Assembly: GCA_041741995.1 (NCBI GenBank)
Contig: JBGSJN010000081.1
Span: 1 to 15,504, forward strand
From: WTXA01 sp041741995
GTDB lineage: Bacteria > Bacillota > TC1
Length of the DNA: 15,504 bases
Reading direction: 5' to 3'
Shown here: positions 8,576-15,504 of the stretch, piece after piece
How positions within the stretch are numbered: position 1 is the first letter of the stretch
Layout of the letters: each line of letters starts with the position of its first letter
Translations under genes and position numbers: made by a program
Notes under the pieces: model-generated
Database searches by the model: none
The model's input: only the letters and a program-made list of their open reading frames with translations
What the model was told of the DNA's origin: nothing

Positions 8576-8610
8576 ATTGTATCATATTTGAATAAACTAG
8601 GATACCTTGA
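8576..8610 (-). promoter_or_regulatory. Possible promoter region of the pgi-nad operon
   Basis: The gap between the phoU terminator and pgi is the only space for a promoter of this operon. A TACAAT hexamer at 8581-8576 could be a -10 box, but no convincing -35 lies 17 bases upstream. No operator repeat or NiaR-like site was recognised. Treat as tentative. Confidence 0.3.
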
Positions 8611-8640
8611 AAAAAACAAAGGCTTTTCAGCCTTTGTTTT
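8605..8640 (-). terminator. Intrinsic terminator of the pst-pho operon
   Basis: On the minus strand an 11-bp perfect stem (AAAACAAAGGC / GCCTTTGTTTT) with a TGAAAA loop runs into a tract of seven T. The stem begins within the phoU stop codon TAA. It separates the phosphate operon from pgi. Confidence 0.92.
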
Positions 8641-9307
8641 AAAGATTTTTCATATTATAGTAATGTCTGATTGTCCCTTTTTCTTTATAGATAATCCATT
8701 TGGCTATAGAATTCGTTCTATCTCCAATTCTTTCGAAATATTTGCTGATAAATAAATAGTCAATGTATTGATCCACTTGATCAACATTATTTTCTATTTT
8801 GCTCTTTATCCATTTAACCATCATTTTATATGCCTGGTCCAATCTATCATCATCTTCGTATACACTAAGTGCTATTTCCATATCACTAGTTGCATAAGCT
8901 TTAACTATCCTTCTAACCAAATCCAAGGTGGTATTGAACATTTCTTCTACACCTCCTGGTAAGGTTCCGGCATTATGTTTTAATAGTTTTCTGGTCAATT
9001 TTGTTATTTGGGCACTATGATCGCAAATTCTTTCAAAATCACTACTGATTTTCAGGGCTGTCAATAAAAATCTTAAATCTCTAGCAATTGGTTGCTCTCT
9101 AATAATAATATTCATGCACTTTTCACTGATTTCAATTTCCTTAGCATCAATAAGATCATCCTCGTCATAGATTTGTTTGGCTAATTTCTCATCAAGATTG
9201 GTCAGCGCAACTCTGGTTTTTTCTAAAACTTGAATTGTTCTTGAACCTAATTCTACGATTTCTTGATTCACATCGTTTAGCGCCTGATCAAAAGATCCTC
9301 TACTCAT
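8639..9307 (-). CDS. phoU: Phosphate-specific transport system accessory protein PhoU
   Basis: Cytoplasmic helical-bundle protein that links the Pst transporter to PhoR and represses the Pho response when phosphate is plentiful (family knowledge). It has 222 residues with the usual two-repeat PhoU layout. Both repeats carry the metal-binding pattern: SDFERICDHSAQI in the first and KYFERIGDRTNSIA in the second. The frame is open further upstream, but those 16 residues are basic and Cys-rich, are encoded within the phoR end and look unrelated to PhoU. The ATG at 9307 has a strong AAGGAGGA site 6 bases away and begins MSRGSFDQAL, as PhoU proteins do, so I chose it. It overlaps the phoR stop by 8 bases (ATGAGTAG). 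It is the last gene of the operon, followed at once by a terminator. Confidence 0.95.
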   Translation of the reverse strand: MSRGSFDQALNDVNQEIVELGSRTIQVLEKTRVALTNLDEKLAKQIYDEDDLIDAKEIEISEKCMNIIIREQPIARDLRFLLTALKISSDFERICDHSAQITKLTRKLLKHNAGTLPGGVEEMFNTTLDLVRRIVKAYATSDMEIALSVYEDDDRLDQAYKMMVKWIKSKIENNVDQVDQYIDYLFISKYFERIGDRTNSIAKWIIYKEKGTIRHYYNMKNL

Positions 9308-11018
9308 TCTTATCCTCCTTCTTAGGCAAGTACACCTTAAATGTAGTACCTTCACCTAAAATACTATCTACACTAATATCTCCATCAAAAAGATCTAATA
9401 TATGTTTAACTATCGATAATCCAAGCCCTGTACTTTCAGGGTCATAACTTCTGCTTTTATCTACTTTATAGAATCTTTCGAAAATTCTAAATAAGTCATC
9501 GTTGCTTATCCCTATACCAGTGTCTGAAACTTGTAACAAAATCCCATCGGCAACTTCCTTGAGAGTCAAGGTTACCGTTCCATTTTCCACATTATATTTA
9601 ATGGCATTGCTAACTAGGTTATAAATCATAGCCTTGAATAACTCTAGGTTTCCCTTTATTATTTGACTGGTTTCAATATTATTAGCAAGACTAATATTTC
9701 TCTTGGCAGCAGTTACTTTGTAAGCTTCAACAGCTGAGTCAGCTACTGATTTAATATCGATATCAACATTTAATCGGCTGATTTTATTACTTTCAATACT
9801 AGATAATTCCAATAAGTCACTTATTAGTTTTTCTAATCTTTGACTTTCAATATCTATTATCTTCAGGAATTTTCCAGCAGTCTTTGGATCTTCTATAGCT
9901 CCATCTTTTAATGTTTCAACAAAGCCTCTAATTGCAGTTAATGGTGTTTTAAGTTCGTGTGATACGTTTGACACAAATTCTTTACGCATATTTTCAAGTT
10001 GATTTAGCTTTGTTATATCATTTAAAGTAATAAGCTTTCCTTTTTGATTTCCTAATGGATATATAGTCAGCTTATATGTTTGTTCTTCGATGATGATTTC
10101 TCTAGTTGTTGGCTTTTCCTCTGATTCATTTACCGCATCAATTAACTGAAAGTTTTGAGTTTGAACCATTAAGTTGCTACCTTGGATATCTTCAGTATCT
10201 AACTCAAATATTTTTTTAGCACTTCTATTTATCAATCTAATATTATTAAGCTCATCTATAGCAATGAAACCATCTTCCATGGTATCAATTGTAGAAAAAA
10301 GATACAGTTTTTGTTCTTCTTCATTGGCAGCTGATTCCTCTAAGGATTTAGTTGTCTTTTTGAAAATATCTGCAATCTTTTTCAGCTCTTTTGGCAAACT
10401 TTGAATATCAACTTCAGCAATACTTTTTTGCTTGTAGGTTCTTCTGATATATTTTTCTAGGATCATCATAGGTTTAATATTACGATTGAAAAAGTAATAT
10501 GATAATACTGCAGCAATTCCTATAGTTAGTACTATAGCTAGTAGTATATATCCAAACACAGCTATTATCATTTCTATAGTTGTTATTAAGGGTATAGCTA
10601 TTATTATTATTTCATTTGATAACATATATGCCTTATAAAAAATATATTCACTTTTAATGTCATCATATCTAAGGCTAGAGCCTTGTTCTAATCTTAAAGC
10701 TTCCTTTACTTCTTCTCTTCCAAGAAGATTCTTCTCAGCCTTTATTGCATTATCTGAGCTAGATATCAACTTGCCCTTTTCATCTATAAGAGATATTTTA
10801 CCTATTACATCATATTTAATAATTATATCCTCATTGACAATACCCGATCTTATATCCCTGTCTATAAGTGAAACTATCGATTTCATATCATTATTGAGCT
10901 GATTGTCATATGCTCTAAAGGATATTATACCTACTATTGCCATGAAAGAAACAACTAATATGAATACGGGTATAAGAAAGCTTATAAACAGTCTTCTTTT
11001 CCATAATTTTTTTTTCAT
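9300..11018 (-). CDS. phoR: Phosphate-responsive sensor histidine kinase PhoR/PnpS
   Basis: Membrane kinase expected to phosphorylate the adjacent PhoP under phosphate limitation. Order of parts in 572 residues: membrane helix at about 10-33, an extracytoplasmic sensor region at about 35-148, a second helix at about 150-176, a HAMP-like linker, a PAS domain at about 238-340, HisKA with the phospho-accepting H354 in SHELKTPL, and the ATPase domain with N box NLVSNAIKYN (467-476), G1 DTGIGI (499-504), F box FRIFERFYK (510-518) and G2 GLGLSIVK (531-538). This is the PhoR layout of Firmicutes. The ATG follows a TAGGAG site that contains the phoP TAG stop, leaving a 9-base gap. The pairing with phoP, pst and phoU supports phosphate as the signal. 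The extracytoplasmic ligand, if any, cannot be told from sequence. Confidence 0.93.
   Translation of the reverse strand: MKKKLWKRRLFISFLIPVFILVVSFMAIVGIISFRAYDNQLNNDMKSIVSLIDRDIRSGIVNEDIIIKYDVIGKISLIDEKGKLISSSDNAIKAEKNLLGREEVKEALRLEQGSSLRYDDIKSEYIFYKAYMLSNEIIIIAIPLITTIEMIIAVFGYILLAIVLTIGIAAVLSYYFFNRNIKPMMILEKYIRRTYKQKSIAEVDIQSLPKELKKIADIFKKTTKSLEESAANEEEQKLYLFSTIDTMEDGFIAIDELNNIRLINRSAKKIFELDTEDIQGSNLMVQTQNFQLIDAVNESEEKPTTREIIIEEQTYKLTIYPLGNQKGKLITLNDITKLNQLENMRKEFVSNVSHELKTPLTAIRGFVETLKDGAIEDPKTAGKFLKIIDIESQRLEKLISDLLELSSIESNKISRLNVDIDIKSVADSAVEAYKVTAAKRNISLANNIETSQIIKGNLELFKAMIYNLVSNAIKYNVENGTVTLTLKEVADGILLQVSDTGIGISNDDLFRIFERFYKVDKSRSYDPESTGLGLSIVKHILDLFDGDISVDSILGEGTTFKVYLPKKEDKNE
9313..9320 (-). 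promoter_or_regulatory. Ribosome binding site that decides the phoU start
   Basis: AAGGAGGA at 9320-9313, inside the last phoR codons, is 6 bases from the ATG at 9307. It rules against the longer frame starting at 9355. Confidence 0.85.
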
Positions 11019-11027
11019 TTCTAACTC

Positions 11028-11705
11028 CTAACTGATAAATTTATATCCTACGCCTCTTACAGTAAGTATATATTCATCTCCTATTATCTTTCTTAAGCTA
11101 TGTATATGGACATCTACTGTTCTAGTATCTCCATAATAGTCATAACCCCATATTTTTTCTAATAGTTCATTTCTAGTAAAGACCTTTCCGTTACCGTTAG
11201 CTAATAAATTTAACAGTTCAAATTCTTTTAATGTAAGTTCAACTTGTTTTCCATTTATCATTACTGTTCTTTTTTCAATATCAATCAAAAGATTTCCAAT
11301 TGCTACATCGCTCCTATCAAGCGGTGTTGAAATTGTTCTTCTTAACAATGATCTGATTCTAGCAATTAGTTCATTCACAGAAAATGGTTTGCCTATATAG
11401 TCATCGGCACCTGATTCTAAACCTATTATAGTGTCAAATTCGGTAGTTTTTGCTGTTAAAAGAATTATAGGTAGACTTTTCAATCTTTTGCTTGTTCTGA
11501 TTTTCTTGCATAGATCTAAACCATCATAATCAGGCAACATAATATCAAGACAAACTAAATCAGGCATATTATCTTGTAGCACCTCGAGAAAACTTTCACC
11601 ATCAGCAAAACTTTTAACAATGTATCCTGCCTTCTTTAAGTTGTATTCAATTAATTCTCTAATATTCTCTTCGTCATCTACTACATAGATTAATTCTTTA
11701 GACAT
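11028..11705 (-). CDS. phoP: Phosphate response regulator PhoP (OmpR/PhoB family)
   Basis: DNA-binding response regulator expected to activate the pst operon through the TTAACA-type repeats in this window. The receiver domain shows the acidic pocket DDEE (about 10-13), phospho-acceptor D54 in CLDIMLP, the TAK switch Thr and the conserved Lys in DDYIGKPF (residue 106). The C-terminal winged helix (about 130-225) ends in TRTVDVHIHSLRKII and VRGVGYKF, typical of the OmpR family. Two ATG codons are adjacent (11708 and 11705). The AGGAG site is only 2 bases from the first and 5 from the second, so I use 11705, giving 225 residues; the other would add one Met. The pstB TAG stop lies inside the ribosome site, 8 bases before this start. 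Confidence 0.94.
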   Translation of the reverse strand: MSKELIYVVDDEENIRELIEYNLKKAGYIVKSFADGESFLEVLQDNMPDLVCLDIMLPDYDGLDLCKKIRTSKRLKSLPIILLTAKTTEFDTIIGLESGADDYIGKPFSVNELIARIRSLLRRTISTPLDRSDVAIGNLLIDIEKRTVMINGKQVELTLKEFELLNLLANGNGKVFTRNELLEKIWGYDYYGDTRTVDVHIHSLRKIIGDEYILTVRGVGYKFIS

Positions 11706-11713
11706 CATTACTC

Positions 11714-12475
11714 CTAACCAAAACGTCCTGTTATATATTCCTCTGTTTTTGGATTCTTTGGATTCATAAATATGGTATCAGTTAAATCATATTCTATAAC
11801 TTCTCCATTTAAGAAAAATGCAGTTTTATCTGATATCCTGGCGCCTTGTTGCATATTATGCGTAACAATTATAATTGTATAGTTCTTTTTCAATTCACTA
11901 ATTAAATCTTCAATTTTGAGTGTTGAGATTGGATCAAGTGCGCTAGTTGGTTCGTCCATCAATACTACTTCAGGATCTACTGCTAATGCTCTTGCGATAC
12001 ATAATCTTTGTTGCTGACCGCCTGAAAGAGCTAATGCATTAGTTTTGAGTCTATCTTTAACTTCATTCCAGATAAAAGCCTTTCTTAGAGATGATTCAAC
12101 AATTTCATCTAATTCACTTTTCTTTTTAATCCCATGTATTCTAGGTCCGTAAGCAATATTATCATAGATGGACATCTTAAATGGATTAGGTTTTTGAAAT
12201 ACCATTCCTATTTTTTTTCTTAAGGTAATAATATCCATACCTTCTCCGTAAATATCTTTATCATCAAAGATAACCTTGCCATTAATACGACATCCTACAA
12301 TTAAGTCATTCATTCTATTTATTGTTTTAATAAAGGTTGATTTACCACAGCCTGATGGTCCTATTAATGCGGTTACTTCCTTTTCTTTAATATCTAGATT
12401 AATATCTTTTAGAGCTTGGACTTCTCCATAAAATAGTTCCAAGTGTTCTGTTTTGATTTTAGTTATGCCTTCCAT
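11714..12475 (-). CDS. pstB: Phosphate ABC transporter ATP-binding protein PstB
   Basis: ATPase that powers phosphate import through PstC/PstA at the inner face of the membrane. The 253 residues match the family length of about 250-260. Walker A GPSGCGKST at 39-47, Q loop FQKPNPF (93-99, the PstB-typical form), signature LSGGQQQRL at 150-158, Walker B VVLMDE at 170-175 followed by PTSALDP, and the switch His in THNMQQ (205-210). FQKPNPF and HNMQQGARISD mark it as PstB rather than another ABC ATPase. Its ATG overlaps the pstA TAA by one base (TAATG), with GGGAG upstream. Confidence 0.97.
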   Translation of the reverse strand: MEGITKIKTEHLELFYGEVQALKDINLDIKEKEVTALIGPSGCGKSTFIKTINRMNDLIVGCRINGKVIFDDKDIYGEGMDIITLRKKIGMVFQKPNPFKMSIYDNIAYGPRIHGIKKKSELDEIVESSLRKAFIWNEVKDRLKTNALALSGGQQQRLCIARALAVDPEVVLMDEPTSALDPISTLKIEDLISELKKNYTIIIVTHNMQQGARISDKTAFFLNGEVIEYDLTDTIFMNPKNPKTEEYITGRFG

Positions 12476-13275
12476 TAATTGTTTCTCCCTCTAAATAGTA
12501 ATTGTGTTAATAGTACTATTATTAATATTATTATGATAAGCAAGGTAGCTGTGCCAAAGGCTTCCTGAAAAGCATCTGGTCCTATAGCTTCTTTTACTAG
12601 TAAATACAAATGAACTGATAATGTTCTACCTGAAGACATTACCCCTTCAGGAACTTTATCAACTGTTCCAACTGTTAAGAATACTGCTGCTGTCTCACCA
12701 ACTATTCTGCCAATGCTCAAAATAACTGCAGTTATTATTCCTCTAATAGCTGCTGGAATAATTATCTTAAAAAGCGTAGTAACTTTTGAGGCTCCTAAAG
12801 CCAGTGAACCTTCTCTGAAACTATCAGGAACCATCTTTAAGGATTCTTGAGTCACCCTTATTATGACTGGTAGTATCATTATTGCCAAGGTTAAACTTCC
12901 AGATAATATGGACCAGTTTAATTTCATAGTAATTACGAAGAATACTAATCCAAACAATCCATAGAGGATTGAAGGTATTCCTGCTAAACTATCAATGGCG
13001 AAATTCACTACTTCGACTACTCTTTTGTTTTTTGCATATTCATGTAGATATATTGCTGCACAAATTCCAATTGGTACTGCAAACAATATTGAAACAATAA
13101 TTACTAGGAGCGTTGTGGCGATACTTGGCAGTAGTTCCATGAAAAAGTTGAAACTTAAAGCTCCAAATCCATTCCAGACAATATAGCCTAATATTGCCAC
13201 TAAGGAACTTATTGTAAGGAATGAAGAGAAATATACTAAAAATCCTAAAATTCCATCTTTTAATTTAGTACTCAA
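12475..13275 (-). CDS. pstA: Phosphate ABC transporter permease PstA (TTG start)
   Basis: Membrane subunit that forms the phosphate channel with PstC. The 266 residues hold about six hydrophobic segments, starting near residue 10. The coupling EAA-type motif EGSLALGASKVTTLFKIIIP, which contacts PstB, is visible past the middle, and PSILYGLFGL is the conserved Pst permease block. The only start that gives the full first membrane helix is TTG at 13275-13273; it overlaps the pstC TGA by four bases (pattern TTGA). A double AGGAGGAG site lies about 7 bases upstream. The GTG inside that site leads to a stop after two codons. The next internal Met would delete the first helix. Confidence 0.95.
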   Translation of the reverse strand: MSTKLKDGILGFLVYFSSFLTISSLVAILGYIVWNGFGALSFNFFMELLPSIATTLLVIIVSILFAVPIGICAAIYLHEYAKNKRVVEVVNFAIDSLAGIPSILYGLFGLVFFVITMKLNWSILSGSLTLAIMILPVIIRVTQESLKMVPDSFREGSLALGASKVTTLFKIIIPAAIRGIITAVILSIGRIVGETAAVFLTVGTVDKVPEGVMSSGRTLSVHLYLLVKEAIGPDAFQEAFGTATLLIIIILIIVLLTQLLFRGRNN

Positions 13276-14135
13276 TTTTTCACTCCTCCTTTATTTTTTA
13301 CAAAGTAAAATACAAGATTAATAATGAAAATAAATATAAATAATATTACCCCAGTTCCAAATAACGCATCTTGATGAAAACCACTGGCATAGCCCATTTC
13401 CAAGGCAATATTTGCAGACATGGTTCTAACTGGTGCTAATATAGAATTAGGTAGAAATGGTGCATTCCCAGAAACAAGAATCACGGCCATCGCTTCACCA
13501 AGTGCTCTACCAACCCCTAAAATGACTGCGGACATTATACCTGAAAATGCTGCTGGTATCATAACTTTAAATATTGTTGTTATTTTTGTTGCTCCAAGTG
13601 CCAATGAGGCATCTCTATAGTTAATATCCACTTCTCTCATCGAAGATTCTGAGATACTAACAACTGTTGGTAATATCATGATTGATAAAATGATTATTGC
13701 TGCTAACATACTATTACCACCTGCACCACCTGCAAATAGTTGATCAATCAATGGAATAATGATCATCAAGCCAAAAAAACCATATATTACAGAAGGTATA
13801 CTTGCTAGTACATCAGTTGCAGTTTTTAAAAGATTGCCTAATTTTCTTGGAGCTAGATAAACTATGAAAGTTGCAGTCAATACCCCAACTGGAGCTCCAA
13901 TTAATATTGCGCCTATAGTTACTAAGATACTTGAGGTGATCATTGGTAAAATACCAAAAACTTCAGCTCTTGGTTGCCACTCCTGACCGAACAAGAAGTT
14001 GAACACACCTGTTCTCATAATACTTGGCGAACCTTTATAGAATATAAAGATCATAATTAATAAAAGAGCTAAAATGCAAACTACTGCAGATGCTACAAAT
14101 ACTAATTCAGCTATTTTATCTGTTTTCTTTTTCAT
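13272..14135 (-). CDS. pstC: Phosphate ABC transporter permease PstC
   Basis: Membrane partner of PstA in the high-affinity phosphate importer. The 287 residues have about six membrane segments; the first (about 10-31) is followed by an external stretch with FLFGQEWQP, a PstC hallmark. Further marks are IPSVIYGFFGL, the EAA-type motif DASLALGATKITTIFKVMIP and VGRALGEAMAV near the C-terminal third. The ATG at 14135 has AAGGAG six bases upstream. It is separated from pstS by 63 bases that hold a PhoP-box-like array, so it may be expressed both from the pstS promoter and from its own. Confidence 0.97.
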   Translation of the reverse strand: MKKKTDKIAELVFVASAVVCILALLLIMIFIFYKGSPSIMRTGVFNFLFGQEWQPRAEVFGILPMITSSILVTIGAILIGAPVGVLTATFIVYLAPRKLGNLLKTATDVLASIPSVIYGFFGLMIIIPLIDQLFAGGAGGNSMLAAIIILSIMILPTVVSISESSMREVDINYRDASLALGATKITTIFKVMIPAAFSGIMSAVILGVGRALGEAMAVILVSGNAPFLPNSILAPVRTMSANIALEMGYASGFHQDALFGTGVILFIFIFIINLVFYFVKNKGGVKN

Positions 14136-14159
14136 GATTTCTCCTTAAATTATATTATA

Positions 14160-14213
14160 TTAATATCAATTCTAAATTAAAGTATTGTTAAGTTTATGTT
14201 AATTAACTGTAAT
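14160..14213 (-). promoter_or_regulatory. Second PhoP-box-like array and promoter before pstC
   Basis: Four hexamers in an exact 11-base period on the minus strand: ATTACA (14213-14208), TTAACA (14202-14197), TTAACA (14191-14186) and TTAATT (14180-14175). Nine bases further is TATTAA (14165-14160), the same distance as in the pstS promoter. Two TATAAT hexamers also occur at 14159-14149. Two repeats are perfect and two are degenerate. The array lies across the pstS stop codon. Inferred role: PhoP-activated internal promoter for pstCAB-phoPR-phoU. Confidence 0.6.
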
Positions 14214-15026
14214 ATAGAAATGTTCTCTTACAATTTGTTGACCTTCAGCACTTAATATATAGTCTAGATAGATTTGTGCCTCAGGACTTGGATCCCCTTT
14301 AGTTAACATAATGAAAGGTCTTGAAATCAGATATTTCCCATCTTTAATACTTTCATCTGTTGGATAAATGCCATCAATTGAAATTTCCTTGACACTATCA
14401 TCAACTGAGCCTACCGATATATAACCTATCCCATTTTCTTTTAAAGCAACATTTTGTTTAACCGAACCATTACCATCTGTTATAATTGCGCGGCTATATA
14501 GAGTAGTATATTTTTTATCATTTTTTTCTATTTCGAGGCCACTGATTTCCTCAAATGCTCCCCTTGTGCCACTGCCTTCTTCTCTACTAATAACTACTAT
14601 AGGTGCGTCCTTACCCCCGAGTTCCTTCCAATTCCTTATTTTTCCTTGAAATATTGCTAGTAATTGGTCCTTAGTTATATTCTTAATTTTGTTTGTTGGA
14701 TGTACGATAACTGCTATTCCATCTAATGCAATAACGAATTCCTTCATGCCTTCCTTTTCTTCTTCTTTTAAATTTCTTGATGACATTCCAATATCTGCAG
14801 TTCCATCCATGGCTGCCTTTATTCCAGCTGATGAACCTACACTTTGTACTGCTATCTCTATTTCCTTGTTCACTCTTAAGAAATTCTCAGATTCATATTC
14901 TGCGAGAGGAGCAACTGAAGTTGAGCCTACTACACTTACACTTGTTGCAACACTTGACTGATTTCCACATCCTACAAAAAACAATGAACTTATTAATAAT
15001 ATGATAAAAATGATTATCTTTTTCAT
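14199..15026 (-). CDS. pstS: Phosphate-binding lipoprotein PstS
   Basis: Extracytoplasmic phosphate receptor that feeds PstC/PstA. The N-terminus is a lipoprotein signal: KK, a hydrophobic core (about 4-18) and lipobox FVGC with C20 as the lipidated residue. Phosphate-site motifs are GSTSVAPL (34-41), SVGSSAG (62-68), TADIGMSSR (76-84) with D78, and SREEGSGTR (147-155). The 275-residue length matches the short PstS class of Firmicutes. The ATG has AAGGAG at good spacing. It is first in the operon, behind the strongest PhoP box of the window, as expected for the subunit needed in highest amount. Confidence 0.97.
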   Translation of the reverse strand: MKKIIIFIILLISSLFFVGCGNQSSVATSVSVVGSTSVAPLAEYESENFLRVNKEIEIAVQSVGSSAGIKAAMDGTADIGMSSRNLKEEEKEGMKEFVIALDGIAVIVHPTNKIKNITKDQLLAIFQGKIRNWKELGGKDAPIVVISREEGSGTRGAFEEISGLEIEKNDKKYTTLYSRAIITDGNGSVKQNVALKENGIGYISVGSVDDSVKEISIDGIYPTDESIKDGKYLISRPFIMLTKGDPSPEAQIYLDYILSAEGQQIVREHFYITVN

Positions 15027-15081
15027 TAACTTCTCCTTAAATCTTAAATGATTATATCAATAAATTATTTATCCACATTGA

Positions 15082-15135
15082 ATTATAATGTAATAATGTT
15101 AATTTTAGATTAAATTTTTGTTAAATTTGTGTTAA
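15082..15135 (-). promoter_or_regulatory. PhoP box and -10 of the pstS promoter
   Basis: Four hexamers with an exact 11-base period on the minus strand: TTAACA (15135-15130), TTAACA (15124-15119), TTAATC (15113-15108) and TTAACA (15102-15097). They match the known Bacillus PhoP repeat TT(A/C/T)A(C/T)A with 5-base gaps. TATAAT (15087-15082) follows 9 bases after the last repeat. No -35 consensus is present, as usual for PhoP-activated promoters. The start of transcription should be near 15075, giving a leader of about 50 bases. Confidence 0.9.
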
Positions 15136-15176
15136 ATACATTTCTATTTTAATCTAATTTAAATACCCTAGCAAGT

Positions 15177-15210
15177 AAAAAGGGAGGATATTTTAAAATC
15201 CTCCCTTTTT
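15177..15210 (-). terminator. Intrinsic terminator of dapA
   Basis: The arms AAAAAGGGAGGAT and ATCCTCCCTTTTT pair over 13 bp, with GGGAGGAT/ATCCTCCC as the GC-rich core, and T runs flank both sides. It lies just after the dapA stop and upstream of the pstS promoter, so it insulates pstS from dapA. The symmetry would let it work in either direction. Confidence 0.9.
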
Positions 15211-15215
15211 TTAAA

Positions 15216-15504
15216 TTATATTAAATTATGTCTTTTCATCATATCATCAATAATCTTTTTGTATTTATCATCTAGTTCTACCATTGGCAATCTAACTTCC
15301 TCTGTATCAAAGCCTATTTTAGACAAGGCATACTTAATTGGTACAGGATTAGTATCACAGAATAAGTCTCTGAAAACATCAAAATACTCCAAATGCAGTT
15401 CTTGTGCCCTTTTTGTATTCCCTGCTTCAAACTCAGCAATCATCTGATTAATCTCTTTACCTATAATAGATGAAGCAACACTAACAACACCTTTAGCCCC
15501 AAGT
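15216..15504 (-). CDS. dapA: 4-hydroxy-tetrahydrodipicolinate synthase, C-terminal part only
   Basis: Condenses pyruvate with aspartate semialdehyde at the entry to lysine and diaminopimelate synthesis. Only the last ~96 codons are in the window; the 5' part is beyond the right edge. The visible protein begins LGAKGVVSVAS and continues IIGKEINQM, the conserved DapA block after the catalytic lysine strand. It goes on through the C-terminal helical region with NPVPIKYAL (the substrate-proximal loop family members share) and the typical VRLPM segment. It ends in TAA at 15218-15216, followed by a terminator. NanA/KDG aldolases are related, but NPVPIKYAL with VRLPM favours DapA. Confidence 0.93.
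   Translation of the reverse strand, partial: LGAKGVVSVASSIIGKEINQMIAEFEAGNTKRAQELHLEYFDVFRDLFCDTNPVPIKYALSKIGFDTEEVRLPMVELDDKYKKIIDDMMKRHNLI

Noticed and set aside
8542..8610. NAD-related riboswitch or NiaR operator before pgi
   Set aside because: The 70-base gap is AT-rich with no stable GC stem or recognisable dyad of that type.
9308..9355. Longer phoU start adding 16 residues
   Set aside because: The extra residues come from the out-of-frame end of phoR, are basic and Cys-rich, and lack a ribosome site, whereas ATG at 9307 has a strong one and begins like known PhoU proteins.
15097..15135. Regular short repeats upstream of pstS as a CRISPR or iteron array
   Set aside because: The unit is only a hexamer with 5-base gaps and matches the PhoP box; there are no cas or rep genes.
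1..15504. A defence island, phage or mobile element hidden in the window
   Set aside because: All genes are recognisable housekeeping or phosphate genes on one strand with uniform AT-rich codon use; no transposase, integrase, terminal repeats or toxin-antitoxin pair was found.

Overview
The window is about 15.5 kb of AT-rich, low-GC DNA. Every gene I can support lies on the minus strand, so transcription runs from high to low coordinates. Strong AGGAGG-type ribosome binding sites, a T-box leader, PhoP-type direct repeats and Firmicutes-type proteins point to a low-GC Firmicute, most likely a clostridial or tissierellial anaerobe. I cannot name the species. No rRNA, tRNA, CRISPR array or mobile element was seen.

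In order of transcription: (1) The 3' part of dapA (lysine/peptidoglycan precursor synthesis) runs in from the right edge and ends at a strong intrinsic terminator (15177-15210). (2) A complete phosphate-starvation operon follows: pstS-pstC-pstA-pstB-phoP-phoR-phoU. It starts behind a textbook PhoP box of four TTAACA-like hexamers with an exact 11-bp period, followed by a TATAAT -10. A second four-hexamer array with the same geometry lies over the end of pstS, just before pstC, and suggests a separate PhoP-controlled promoter for the distal genes. The operon ends at a terminator that begins at the phoU stop codon. (3) A second tight operon holds pgi (GTG start), a divergent FolC/Mur-ligase-like gene, and nadA-nadB-nadC for de novo NAD synthesis from aspartate. 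(4) Its last stop codon is immediately followed by the -35 box of a consensus promoter for valS. The valS leader is a T-box with recognisable specifier loop, T-box motif, antiterminator and terminator. The valS coding region leaves the window on the left, missing its C-terminal end.

How the genes work together: PstS captures phosphate outside the cell, PstC/PstA/PstB import it, PhoR/PhoP sense limitation and activate the operon through the PhoP boxes, and PhoU couples transporter state to PhoR. NadB and NadA make quinolinate and NadC converts it to nicotinate mononucleotide. ValRS is controlled by uncharged tRNA-Val through the T-box.

Most of the window is well-understood core biology. The items most worth a second look are the internal PhoP box before pstC, the FolC-like protein that lacks the usual DGAHN signature, and the abutting nadC stop/valS promoter/T-box arrangement.
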